DNA of 64,000 nucleotides, taken from Theristus sp. LFF4_11. Taxonomy: Eukaryota > Nematoda > Chromadorea > Monhysterida > Xyalidae. The number at the start of each line of letters is the position of its first letter. Position 1 is the first letter of the stretch. Below, one piece after another: positions 56,801 to 64,000 of this stretch. The DNA lies in NCBI GenBank assembly GCA_030248135.1, contig JASANC010002938.1, positions 1 through 64,000 on the forward strand, read 5' to 3'. A program made the position numbers and the translations under genes. The notes under the pieces were generated by a model. The model made no database searches. It was not told where the DNA came from and saw only the letters and a program-made list of their open reading frames with translations.

Positions 56801-59800
56801 TCAGAGTACTTGATTTGATCTGTAATATGCAGAAGCTAAATTGTTTCTTGTTTATCCTGCATCTACCATTCTGTCCGTATCTCATCCGAATCTCCGTTTT
56901 GATTGGCAGAGTATGTTTTTATTTAAACCTTTCTCTTTTGTTCGAAGAATACAGAGCTGGGGAAGGAAAAAAGAACAGATCTGAACAGGAAATCATATTT
57001 AGTCAGAAATGGTTTGTTTGATTTGAAGCGAACGCTACACATTCGTTCTTCATGCTGTAAATTCGATGTTTCGCGCGCTCTGTAATCTGCGCAAAAAAGT
57101 GAGCACGCTCAAACAAGCATACGTTCGCGTTCATCGCAAGTATTCATACAGTGCGAATCAGCGTGCAACTTCGCTGCATTCATTCCGTATTTTTTTTGCA
57201 ATTCGCTCTTCAGTTTGGTGTGGTCGGACTCTCGCGGTGCCCAGATGGCGTCAGTTGACGACACGCCAACTGGCGCCACCACCAGTGCCAGTCGGCATTC
57301 GTTGGCGGTTGAGCCGAACACGCAAATGCTGATGGCGTCCGTTGATCGGCGTCTCTTGGTCAGCGTTGATCGGGCGACTGTGAAACAGTGGTTGGTTTTG
57401 TTTGTTTGTTTCTTTGTTTGTTTGTTTCTTTGTTTGTTTCGAACTGTGTTGTGCACTTGGGTCGGGCAGAAATTGGCCAGAAATGGATGGAAAAAAGGTA
57501 TTGCTACGTTTATTTCCATCATTGTTGCGTTTGTCGTTGATCCATTTCGTGCAATTGAGGTGCGAATGGAGCTTGTTCTTGTACTCGACGCGCGTTCTGT
57601 ACGCTGTTCAGGGTTAAAGCCGTGCGTCGCTGAAAACCGTCGCCTAAAATCCCTAACAACAAATTTGTCGCATCTGTAGCGTAGGTGTAGCGCTTTCGCC
57701 TACCGTTCTGTAGGTGGAACGTTCGAACCTCGCTGCGGACAAGACACATAATGGAGAAACTAAAGTGACCAACAAGATCCAATGGTCTACCTCCCTCCAG
57801 AGCCGAGGGTAAATTGGGCTCGGGGCAGTATAATGCTCGTTTCGGCCGGAGTTTGGCACCTTCGGGTTTCCGGAACCGGCGCGCGAACAAATAAAAAAAA
57901 ACAACAACAACAAACAGGTACATCGACGGCGCACTTCGCCCGGTCGACGCGCAGGTGCGGTATCGCGTGCGAAACGCCAAATCGCTGCATTTGGTCGGAG
58001 ATTACCACCGATTGGCCGTCCGCCGCTCTCCGTGTGTCGGCGCCCATTGCGACGGACTGTGCGTGCTCGACGGCACCCGACAGCACCGGTGCCTCTGTCC
58101 GCTCGGTGCGCGCGTCTCTTGTTGTTGTTTTTGCAATTTTCTTTCGGGCAAGTCTTGTTGCGTGCGCGTTAGTGGTGTGGATGTTGTTGTGTTTATTATT
58201 TGTTACGCTCCGCACTCCCCCCCCTCCCCGTGTCAGAAATCAGAAGCAGCGAAATCCGCTTGGTCTTTGGTGTGGTTGTGAATAATAGTGCGCTTAGCCC
58301 CGCCCCCCTTAAGCGGCATTCATGAAACAGTATTTAGTGACGCGTAGCTGTGTAAAAACATAGCTGCGCGGTCACTAAAAAAGGCTTCATGAATGCCCCT
58401 TTAGGTGACAGCCTCTATAGTCAGTGTTCATTCACTATGGTTAGATGAGCGAGCACACCGCTCAGTGATCGACTGCGACTTTTCAGTTGAGTTGTGTTTG
58501 AATAGTTTGTAGAAAATTCGAACAAATGACGCCGCCCGTAGTTGACGGACAAGAGTTGCCGTCGTGAACAGTCCACTTCTGCTCAGTCGAGCTCTTAGGT
58601 GCAAATTGGGTGCCCATTTGGATGCAAAAAAAACCAAATCGAGGCTGTACTTCATGTTCAGGTTTTCAACATTCGAAACGTTTCACTCGTCCGTCAGTTT
58701 TTTTCTTCTCGTTTTCCTCAAAGTTCCATGTACAGTGGCGGCCAAAAGTGTTGGAACGCTGCGCGCGTGTGTGCTGTGTATTGCGCGCGTGTTGCATCAG
58801 CCGTGCAAACGCTATTATAAGAATTCATAAGCAACGTTGGGTCGAAAAGTGTCCCACGAACCCAACGTTGCCCATAAATTCTTATAACAGCGTTTGTACG
58901 GCTGATGCAACACGCGCGCACAGCGCTCCAACACTTTTGGCCGCCACTGTATTTCTTGCCGTCCTTGTCCGTTCAGGCAAATCGCCCTCGCCGATCGCGC
59001 AGCATTTGTCCGCGTGCGTTACGAGCGTCCAATGTCAACGGTGGCAGTTCGCGTGTGCCACCGGACACCAGTGCATTGATATTCGATTGGTTCGTTTTTT
59101 TTGGGGTGGGAACGGTGTTTCACTGGAGAAAATCAATGTTCCGTTTCAACTCTATAACATATGCAACAACTAGCTGATTGGCTGGTGGACACGTGCATGC
59201 ATGGATTCGATGCAAGCCAAACTCCGCCTTTCCAGCTAATTAATGTACAAAGTGCATGCTAGTTACAAAGTTGTTGTACCGGTCAGCTAGTTAGTTACAC
59301 AGCTAATAGAGGTAGACTGTAAAGTAAAATCGAACTCTGAATTGTAGCCAATCAGCTGATTGGTTGGTGGTCACGTGATTGCAATGCAGCAAGCATTGCT
59401 GCGGAGGCCGCAGTCTGTTCTTTCGAAACCACTACCATTCGAAATCAGTTTTTTTTCGCTTCAAATCAAGTTTCATTCGAAAAGTACATATGAATTCGAA
59501 TTTCTCCAAACACAGCCGCAAAAACACACCACCAAAGCGAACACATACTCCAAACGGTCGCACATTGTCCACGTCTCCTCTCTCACTGCTCAACTTCACA
59601 ATTCCCTCCTAGTTATGCGACGGCTCCGCCCAGTGCGCCGACGGTTCGGATGAGGCCGATTTCGAGTGTGCGCAGTGCGCGGCGAACGCCGCCGAGTGGC
59701 CGTGCGGCAACCGACTGCCGGTGCCGAGTGTTTTCTCGCCGGAGCCGGGCAAATGCGTGCAGAGGTGCACATTGGAGTTTTGGCGGAAATTTTTTTTATG

Positions 59801-62800
59801 AAATTTCAAATGTTTTTTTTGTCAGCCGTTTTTGGTTATGTCTCTTATTATGTTTTACTCGAACAATAGTCCATCTGGCCAATAGACAGCTAGCGTGGCT
59901 GGTTGCACACACGTGCACGCACTTGATGCATGCAGTCGGTGCGCGCAAACTCCGCCTCCACAGCAATGCCTGCACAGATTGCATGCTTCAGCCGCGCACG
60001 TGTGTGCAGCCAACCAATCAGCTAGCTGTATATACTAGCCATCAGATGAACTGTATACGTGTTCATGAATGCGCAGAGCAACGCAACTGTGCGACGGCGT
60101 GCGCCACTGCGCCGACGGCAGTGACGAGGCGGTCTGCTACTGTATGAACACTGCGAAACAATTCCACTGTGGACCATCCGACACAAACCCGGTCGTGAAC
60201 ACGCAGTGAGCGTTTGTTGTTGAGAGTGTTTTGTTTTCGAGGTGTCGAAAGAATGATTGCGGCCAATAATAATAATAATAATAATAACACAAATGAAAAC
60301 ACAATGCATCATTTGGCCGAAAGCCCTCTTCTACTGCTGTGTTCCTGCATCTCTATACAGTTGAACTTTTAAATTCTAGGCAATCAGCTGATCGGTTGAT
60401 GAATAGGTTTCCTGTGCAGGCATTATGCTGTGGTGGCGGTGTCTGTCCGGAACAGAAAGCATGCATGCATGCACGTGTGATCACCAGCCAATCAGCTGAT
60501 TGCTTATAATTTGGAGTCCAACTGTAAGTGAGCGTCTAACTCTAGCAGCCCGCTATGATTGGTGGTCGCACATTCAGGCAACCAATCAACTTGCTCAATT
60601 GCACTTCGTGTCGGGCACTCAGCCCAGCACATGACGTCATTTCAGTCGGACACGTTTGAATAAATCCACAATAGATTCACACAAACATGAAAAATCCGCA
60701 ACACTTTGTCCAGTTGCATCGATCGAAGTCTGCTATGCGACGGACACCGCCACTGTCCGGACGGATCGGACGAAACGACGCTGGTCTGTAGCACACTTTT
60801 CGGAGTCGACAGCGGACTGCGACTGTTGAACAAACATGGGAATGGCGTTCAGTCGCCCGTCGACTCGCTGTCGGACTCCGCCCACCGCAGCAATCGACCG
60901 GACAAGCACGCAACGACCGGTGATCATAATGCGTCCGGTGTCGGTGGTGATGAGCTGATTGCCAATGGCAACAATCAGGTCAGATTATTCGGGTATCGTT
61001 TGGTTGCAGAAACTTTTTCAACCCAGCGGGCTGATTGGCTGCCTCGTGCCTGCGGTTTCGTTTCGTCCAATGCTGATCGCTTTTTTGTGGAATTTCTGTG
61101 CATACAGCGCGCTAATCAAAACTGCATAGCGGAAGTATGTGATCCGCGCGTGAAGTATGTGATCAACACAATCACCGTGTGCAGCGGGCGTTTTTACGAA
61201 TGTTGAATGTTGACTTTTCACGAATGAGACGTCGATTCACATAAGTCCATGATGATTTTCGAAATCGAGAACCGCAATTTCGTTCGGAAACTCGAGTGTT
61301 TTTGTTTTGTCGCTCAGAGCCTGATGGTGAACTACGGCATGTTGACTGCGATATTTGGCGGCATCATCGTGTTGGCGTGCTTGCTGTGCGTCATCTTTCT
61401 GTTGATCTACGTCTGTCGCAACAAGGAAATCTTGCCGCCGCATCTGTCCATTCAGCAGCAGCCGTTGATCTACAATGTTGGTGTGGCTTGCCTTTTTTTG
61501 GGGATCTGAAATGTGATAATAAGCGATCAATTTTTGGATTATTCGGATAGTTCATTGTTGTTTTTATTCCCAAAATTTCACTGTAGTTACCAGGTGAACA
61601 AAAAAACTGAAAATTCATAATCGCCAGCCTGGAATTTTCGTATCTGCAGCGTGCAGGTAAACAGAACGGACGTTTCAAAGAAGCACCAAACAACAGTTTC
61701 ACAACCGCAGCTGCAAATCAGTCAACAACAAAAAAACCAGAAACACCAAACAACCAAAAACAGTGGATTCTTTGCGTTCTTGCAGGCGTCCAATCCGGCG
61801 AACCTCGACTCGTCGAACCCGCTCGATCAGTCCACGTCCGCGTACACCGGCCACAATCAGCAGATCCCACTAGCCACATTCTACGCCGCCGAGCGGAACG
61901 CGCCACACGCCAGCAGTGGCGATGTGCATCATCTGTCGCGTTTCGGCTTCGTCGCTCCGCACATCAACAACAACAACAATGACGCCACCGTGTTGACGGC
62001 GTCGACGCTGCCGCGCAGTCGGGCAATGGTAGGCGCGTGCGGCGGTGTTTCGGTTGTGTTGTGTGGATTTGGATCTTACAGTTTACCGTTTATCTGGATA
62101 GTATATGCAACTGGCGGATCGGTTGGTTGCAGACACGTGCATATGTTGATGCGTGCATTCTGTGCTCGCGCAAAACTCCATTGACTCCACAGCCAATATG
62201 CCTGCTCAGTAGGGTTGCCGACGGGCCCCGGCTCGAAAAAACCGCAAACGGCAAAAATTGTTTCCGGTCCCCCGGGCGGGAAGCCGGGCAAAATTTGACA
62301 TGTGACATCATGCCCGCTGCATATTCAATCGTCGCAAGCTGATTGGCTGCTGTTTTGGAATGTCTGTTCGATTAAGTCACTGGATGCAACTCATATCGCA
62401 TAACGTTCCATCTCATACTGGTTGGAAATGGCTGGTTGATTGGTTGAAAAACAGATTGTAATAGAAGGATCACAGATGTGCGGATTCCGGAGGGTGTCCG
62501 GGGGACTGGCTGGCGTCGCGCGTTGCGCGCAGCGCCTCGGTTGGAAGAGAGCGAAAATTTCACGAATGAACTAATAATTACCGCTTCGAAATGAAATTCG
62601 ATAAGCATTTCAACCATTTCGACGACGACAAAAAACAACCGGGCACGCACACACACAGGTGCGTCTCGACATGCACCAGCGCATCGTCACTGATCTCGTG
62701 AATGGCGACGATTTTGCGCTCGCGAGCCGGGGCGCCGCCGTGCGATCGCCGAATTTAACCGGAAAGTCGTCGAGCGCCGACGCGAGAACGACGGCAAGCA

Positions 62801-63909
62801 GCGGCGGCTGGCGCACGAGACAGCGCATGCAGCCGGCGCCGCCGCCGTCGGAGGTGCTTGTTTTTTGTTGTTGTTGTTCGCATTTTAAATGATGTTTTTA
62901 GCCAGGGCTAACCCAGAAAAGCGTACCGGAACGCCGTCGAGTAGCGTGCCCGATCGAGTTTTCTCTGTCATTAACGTCCCTCTATGCACCACTCGGCGGT
63001 GCTCGATCCCCTGAACGCACCGACAATTAGGTACGGTCGAAATTGCTGCATTGATTGATCGATTTTACTCCCAGTCTCATGATTGCCCCCTCCGATTCCG
63101 GAAACCTGAAGGTGCCAAACTCTGGCGGGTTTTTCGGGAAAACGGACTGGCGATTCGACGCAGCACCAGGCAGGTGCACTAGGAAATTCAGTTTCCAGGC
63201 GAGCAAAGTTGAGCGCACAGCCAAAATTGGTTCATTATTGGTGTTGGTTCGCGTGTTCTGGTGGCTGTAGCGTGTGGTATGCGTGCGTGTGCGTGCACTT
63301 GTTTCGAACTGCGCAACATCACCATATGCCATGGACATCACCATTCTGATGTGTGTGTGTGTCGTCACGCCGTTGTCACCCCGCCCAATTCACCTCAAGT
63401 CTCCACTTTCACCAGCACAACGAATTTTGCCATTCACGCAGGCGTCCACGGGCACGGCACCGCCTGATCGTCCGCTCACCAATCACCACGCTCACCCGTC
63501 TGCAACCGATCGCCAACCGTCGAACCACTCGGACGGCTGCTGCTGCTGCTGCGACTGTCCGTCGTCGTCCGTCGAGCAGCGTCGCGTGCTCGTCGTTGAT
63601 CGCGCCGAGTGTCGGCGGTGTCGCCGTCAGCTGAACGTGAACGTGACGCTGAACAATTGCGCGCATCATGATCACGATCACGGCGATGATGATGACCAGA
63701 GTGCGCCAAATGGTGACCTCCGTGGTGCGCCACACAGTCCGCCGCCGCCCTACCGCGCACAGCAGCAGCAACCGCCGCCGCCTCCCTCGCCGGTGAGCAC
63801 GTGTGAGCGGGCAGCAGCTGACGACGGCCGCGGCGAGCGCACGTGCCCGGCTCAGCCGGTGCGATTTCGACCGCGACGCCACCCGGCGAGACGCGTCCAT
63901 CGTGACCAG
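35446..63909 (+). CDS. LRP6: LRP5/6 (arrow) Wnt co-receptor, 3' end not closed in window
   Basis: Single-pass receptor that binds Wnt with Frizzled and recruits Axin/GSK3. About 34 exons: 35446-35518, 35671-35924, 36255-36472, 36947-37131, 37562-37674, 38125-38318, 38757-38888, 39487-39696, 40462-40657, 41873-42062, 42415-42499, 44858-45071, 45216-45377, 48490-48604, 48891-49111, 49942-50141, 51159-51368, 52072-52311, 52856-52953, 54499-54666, 55011-55100, 55705-55874, 56234-56318, 56461-56522, 57214-57390, 57918-58105, 58977-59089, 59613-59764, 60077-60205, 60714-60978, 61318-61476, 61786-62028, 62659-62853 and 63442-63909 or beyond. Phases agree at essentially every join. Order: signal peptide, four YWTD propeller plus EGF modules, three LDLa, TM, Pro-rich tail with PPPSPVS. 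The full LRP6 architecture, and local matches such as [18 protein letters not shown], exclude other LRP family members. Frame is still open at the window end. Confidence 0.93.
35940..36190 (-). mobile_element. SINE S2 copy, reverse, in LRP5/6 intron 2
   Basis: T-rich tail TTTATTTTTTATTTTATC, then GGAAACCCGAAGGTACC and TTGCCCTCGGCTCTGGAGGG, then GGCGTTCGAACTATCCACC (B-box inverse). About 85% similar by eye to the 57655 copy. Confidence 0.82.
39792..39960. mobile_element. Family C MITE in LRP5/6 intron
   Basis: Ends GTCGAACTCGTAAATTACAG and inverse, inner AATCAGCTGATT and GCATGCATCACCTGATCACC arms. It lies shortly after the exon ending 39696. Confidence 0.85.
40035..40300. mobile_element. Family E element, inverted, in LRP5/6 intron
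   Basis: TTTTTTCAGGGTGCAAGGAG, CCAATTGTGTGTCAAATTTG and CAACTCCTAGTCTCAAGACT are the reverse of the copies at 7712 and 11470. Confidence 0.7.
40676..40840 (-). mobile_element. SINE S1 copy, reverse, in LRP5/6 intron
   Basis: GGCGATGTTTTCAGCGCTAA, GAGCGCCCAT-type body and CACTACCACCAGGCCACG. It begins shortly after the donor of the exon ending 40657. Confidence 0.85.
41502..41780. mobile_element. Family A MITE containing a nested family B element
   Basis: Left arm GGTGCATTCATGAAGCAGTA (41502-41550), right arm CTACGCGTCACTAAATATTG ending near 41780. The loop is split by a family B element at a TTAA. Confidence 0.9.
41550..41733. mobile_element. Family B element nested at TTAA
   Basis: GGCGCGTTTAGCAATTAG at the left and CTAAATGGTGTTTCCGCCT at the right, with TTAA on both sides of the insert; the uninterrupted family A copy at 4537 reads GTTTTAACACAG there. 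An inverted copy is at 29622-29800. Confidence 0.88.
42584..42642. mobile_element. Short family A MITE
   Basis: GCGGCATTCATGAAGCAGTA joined almost directly to TACCGCTTCATGTATGCCGC; the loop has been lost, leaving a 59-bp hairpin. Confidence 0.85.
42866..44395. mobile_element. Foldback element with tandemly repeated arms
   Basis: Ends TAAAGGCCCGTTTAGCCGTC and its inverse. The left arm (to about 43195) has about three tandem copies of a roughly 120-bp unit rich in ACGTGCGTCGACGTGCAGA and GATGACGTG; the right arm (44030 onward) carries inverted copies. The middle holds unique sequence and a Tc1/mariner-type MITE at 43692-43844. It lies in the LRP5/6 intron 42500-44857. Confidence 0.8.
43692..43844. 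mobile_element. Family C MITE nested in the foldback element
   Basis: AGGGAATCGGCTAATTGCTT at the left pairs with AATCAGCTGATTCACTATAA at the right. It sits in the centre of the 42866-44395 foldback element. Confidence 0.75.
45480..46634. mobile_element. hAT-type non-autonomous element, copy 1 (about 1,155 bp)
   Basis: It begins TAGGGGTGGTAAAAAACGG and ends with the inverse CCACCCCTA. Its ends are shared with the copy at 53098, including AAAACCGTTTTTTATACC palindromes. The inner part (about 46100-46340) is not shared. Flanking octamers (GGCCTGAC and GTGAAGGA) do not match, so one flank has been lost or recombined. Confidence 0.85.
47003..47059 (-). ncRNA. Hammerhead-ribozyme-like core beside the reverse transcriptase
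   Basis: On the minus strand, just 3' of the RT frame, CTGATGA is followed by TGGGCC, a 34-base loop, then GGCCC and GAAAC. GGGCC/GGCCC would form stem II, and CTGATGA/GAAAC are the two conserved hammerhead core strings. Penelope-like elements are known to carry such ribozymes. Stems I and III were not convincingly closed by eye and the stem II loop is large, so this may be a decayed copy. Confidence 0.35.
47098..47991 (-). pseudogene. Truncated Penelope-like reverse transcriptase
   Basis: A 297-codon frame encodes reverse-transcriptase palm motifs: [14 protein letters not shown] (motif A region), [16 protein letters not shown] (motif B), [11 protein letters not shown] (motif C, YIDD) and [20 protein letters not shown]. 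The C-terminal part ([36 protein letters not shown]) is typical of RTs in Penelope-like or related animal retroelements. No N-terminal region before motif A and no GIY-YIG endonuclease were found, so it is a fragment of a once longer element, antisense within an LRP5/6 intron. Penelope assignment is from remembered similarity; the frame itself is unbroken, suggesting recent insertion. Confidence 0.75.
49171..49350. mobile_element. Family C variant MITE with TA duplication
   Basis: CAGTCCATCTGGCTAATTG and inverse CCAGATGGACTG are flanked by TA on each side (49169-49170 and 49351-49352), indicating Tc1/mariner-type integration. Confidence 0.88.
50161..50453. mobile_element. Palindromic MITE (family D) split by a family C insertion
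   Basis: Left arm 50161-50231 (TGTCATACTGACGACGAGCC onward) pairs with right arm 50384-50453 (ending GGCTCGTCAGTATGACACA) over about 65 bases. The loop between the arms is occupied by a complete family C MITE. Confidence 0.9.
50232..50383. mobile_element. Family C MITE inside the family D palindrome
   Basis: Ends CAGTCGAACTCGTAAATTAT and inverse GAGGTCGACTG; inner GTCAGCTGATTGGCTGGTGG arms. It is inserted at the centre of the D palindrome, so it is the younger element. Confidence 0.9.
50700..50820. mobile_element. Diverged family C MITE
   Basis: GGCTGATTGGCTGGTGATTG, a TGCTGTGGAGGCGGAGTC centre and AACCAATCAGCGTAATAGC at the right. Terminal bases are eroded. A further degenerate copy is at about 55600-55690. 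Confidence 0.6.
51447..51572. repeat. (TTGG)n microsatellite
   Basis: About 31 uninterrupted TTGG units after a short GTT run, in an LRP5/6 intron 79 bases past the donor at 51369. Confidence 0.97.
52138..52250 (+). repeat. Five-copy 21-bp coding repeat (DNGGQLS) inside LRP5/6 EGF3
   Basis: Exact or near-exact tandem copies of GACAACGGTGGACAACTGTCC's 20-base core encode the 7-residue unit DNGGQLS five times (the first as DDGGQLS), followed by DSEVRCEC. The array sits between the third and fourth EGF cysteines and preserves frame. Confidence 0.95.
52499..52661. mobile_element. Family C MITE in LRP5/6 intron after EGF3
   Basis: GTCGAACTCTACAAAGAAAA at the left, AATTTAGAGTTCGACTGTGG at the right, with TGATCACGTGATGCATGC inner arms. 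Confidence 0.85.
53098..54290. mobile_element. hAT-type non-autonomous element, copy 2 (about 1,193 bp)
   Basis: Termini TAGGGGTGG and CCACCCCTA are flanked by a perfect 8-bp duplication, CACCCGTC (53090-53097 and 54291-54298), diagnostic of hAT-type integration. The outer roughly 600 and 280 bases match copy 1; the core (about 53705-53985) is different and encodes a short antisense frame, possibly a relic of the parent transposase. Confidence 0.9.
54675..54803. mobile_element. Family C MITE directly after the exon ending 54666
   Basis: CAGTTGAACTCTAAATTATA begins eight bases after the inferred donor. The right arm has AATCAGCTGATTCCACACAA. The intron's donor region and the MITE nearly touch. 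Confidence 0.85.
57655..57917 (+). mobile_element. tRNA-like SINE (family S2) ending at an LRP5/6 exon
   Basis: GTAGCGTAGGTGTAGCGCTT and GGAACGTTCGAACCTCGCTG resemble A- and B-boxes. The body (GCCGAGGGTAAATTGGGCTC, GGCACCTTCGGGTTTCC) runs to an A-rich tail with ACAACAACAACAAACAG, whose AG is the acceptor of the exon at 57918. It is preceded by an S1 3' fragment (about 57588-57655). Confidence 0.82.
58308..58407. mobile_element. Family A MITE in LRP5/6 intron
   Basis: TTAAGCGGCATTCATGAAAC and inverse GGCTTCATGAATGCCCCTTT, loop AGCTGTGTAAAAACATAGCT. Confidence 0.88.
58733..58949. mobile_element. Tc1/mariner-type palindromic MITE
   Basis: 217 bp, almost fully self-complementary, with ends CAGTGGCGGCCAAAAGTGTT and inverse, flanked by TA on both sides. 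The terminal sequence is typical of Tc1/mariner MITEs. It ends 27 bases before the first LDLa exon of LRP5/6, so the exon's polypyrimidine tract lies just outside the element. Confidence 0.93.
59139..59312. mobile_element. Family C variant MITE between LDLa exons
   Basis: AACTAGCTGATTGGCTGGTG with an inverse arm GGTCAGCTAGTTAGTTACAC, ending in AGGTAGACTG TA. It is diverged in the centre. A half copy (CAATCAGCTGATTGGTTGG) follows at about 59327-59400. Confidence 0.7.
59866..60055. mobile_element. Family C variant MITE between LDLa2 exons
   Basis: Left AGTCCATCTGGCCAATAGAC, right CCATCAGATGAACTGTATA. The centre has CTCCGCCTCCACAGCAATGC, shared with most family members. Confidence 0.85.
60266..60290. 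repeat. (AAT)n microsatellite
   Basis: Seven or so AAT units in the LRP5/6 intron between LDLa3 exons. Confidence 0.9.
60358..60525. mobile_element. Family C MITE with TA duplication
   Basis: TA, then CAGTTGAACTTTTAAATTCT; the inverse TTTGGAGTCCAACTG is followed by TA. Inner CAATCAGCTGATCGG and CAATCAGCTGATTGC arms are clear. Confidence 0.88.
62083..62345. mobile_element. Family C variant MITE with a second element inserted
   Basis: The left half (CTGGATAGTATATGCAACTG, TTGATGCGTGCATTCTGTGC) is cut at about 62210 by a GC-rich segment containing CCCGGCTCGAAAAAACCG and CCGGTCCCCCGGGCGGG. The right half resumes near 62325 (CAAGCTGATTGGCTGC). Confidence 0.55.
62888..63035 (-). mobile_element. 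SINE S1 copy, reverse, diverged
   Basis: TTTTTAGCCAGGGCTAACCC, AGTTTTCTCTGTCATTAACG, CGGTGCTCGATCCCCTGAAC. An S2 fragment (GATTCCGGAAACCTGAAGG) follows at about 63095. Confidence 0.75.
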
Positions 63910-64000
63910 GTCGGAATCGGTGGTTTTTTTCTTCTTCTTATTTGGCGACGCGCCACTCGCAGAAACGGCGACGGGTGGTGCTGCGCGATTGCACTGATTG

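Larger units (their letters stand above)
52856..58105 (+). other. LRP6: LRP5/6 module 4: degenerate propeller 4 and EGF4
   Basis: Eight short exons map to LRP6 propeller 4, but YWTD motifs are lost: blades read [36 protein letters not shown] and [12 protein letters not shown]4 ([13 protein letters not shown], then RCLCPLG) is short and continues into the next exon. The exon ending 56318 has no GT donor where needed; CTGCAG followed by GCAAGC is a good GC-AG donor and keeps phase. The last exon's acceptor sits in a SINE A-rich tail. Confidence 0.75.
58977..60978 (+). other. LRP6: LRP5/6 LDL-receptor class A repeats 1-3 and juxtamembrane stalk
   Basis: LDLa1: [19 protein letters not shown] joined to [14 protein letters not shown]. 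LDLa2: [13 protein letters not shown]...KCVQR joined to [17 protein letters not shown]. LDLa3: [19 protein letters not shown], then [15 protein letters not shown]. Each has the DGSDE calcium-cage acidic residues. The stalk ([14 protein letters not shown] to GNNQ) is low-complexity with a possible sequon (NAS). Three LDLa before the TM is the LRP5/6 number. Confidence 0.9.
61318..63909 (+). other. LRP6: LRP5/6 transmembrane helix and cytoplasmic tail
   Basis: The TM reads [19 protein letters not shown] followed by the stop-transfer RNK. The tail exons are rich in Ser, Asn, Gln and Pro. Near 63770-63795 the tail reads [10 protein letters not shown], containing PPPSPxS, the motif phosphorylated by GSK3/CK1 and bound by Axin in LRP5/6. 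A degenerate copy (PPPSE joined to AS) spans the 62853/63442 exon junction. An odd cysteine run (CCCCCDC) and a His/Asp run lie upstream. The last exon may end at 63909 (CAG before GTCGGA), or read on; no stop is met by 64000. Confidence 0.82.

Overview
This window is animal (metazoan) nuclear DNA. Every recognisable gene is on the + strand and split into many short exons with GT-AG (sometimes possibly GC-AG) introns, and the sequence between exons is packed with small transposons and SINEs. The gene set includes an LRP5/6-type Wnt co-receptor, a SAXO ciliary microtubule protein, a FAM187-type Ig/TSP1 membrane protein and a kinin/tachykinin-like neuropeptide GPCR. That points to a bilaterian invertebrate, probably a protostome with ciliated or flagellated cells. 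I cannot name the species. Gene models below were built by hand from splice sites, reading-frame phase and remembered family sequence, so exon edges are good to a few bases at best.

Layout. (1) 981-4539: 3' part of a FAM187-like single-pass membrane protein (Ig, TSP1-like, Ig, TM). (2) 9307-11882: a complete five-exon gene for a small secreted cysteine-rich protein of unknown family. No single exon makes a convincing ORF; it appears only when the exons are joined in phase. (3) 12.0-18.1 kb: AT-rich, nothing recognised. (4) 18081-27061: a giant SAXO-family protein of about 2.5 kilo-residues, with the hallmark N-terminal Cys-rich motif, nine 37-residue repeats and eleven 106-residue higher-order repeats. 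(5) 28452-31044: an eight-exon class A neuropeptide GPCR, with a tRNA-derived SINE directly after its stop codon. (6) 31.0-35.4 kb: transposon debris and long G/C tracts, including two hAT-type elements with perfect 8-bp target duplications. (7) 35446 to the window end: an LRP5/6/arrow orthologue in about 34 exons (signal peptide; four propeller/EGF modules; three LDLa repeats; TM; cytoplasmic tail with a PPPSPxS motif). The tail is not closed inside the window.

Mobile DNA. LRP5/6 introns carry most of the transposon load: a Tc1/mariner-type MITE family in more than a dozen copies (TA duplications), palindromic MITEs with elements nested inside them, two foldback elements of about 1.5 and 2.7 kb, two differently deleted hAT derivatives, a truncated Penelope-like reverse transcriptase with a hammerhead-ribozyme-like core beside it, and two SINE families. 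No CRISPR, rRNA, functional tRNA or prokaryotic operon was seen.

The genes are functionally unrelated neighbours. No operon or shared pathway is implied.
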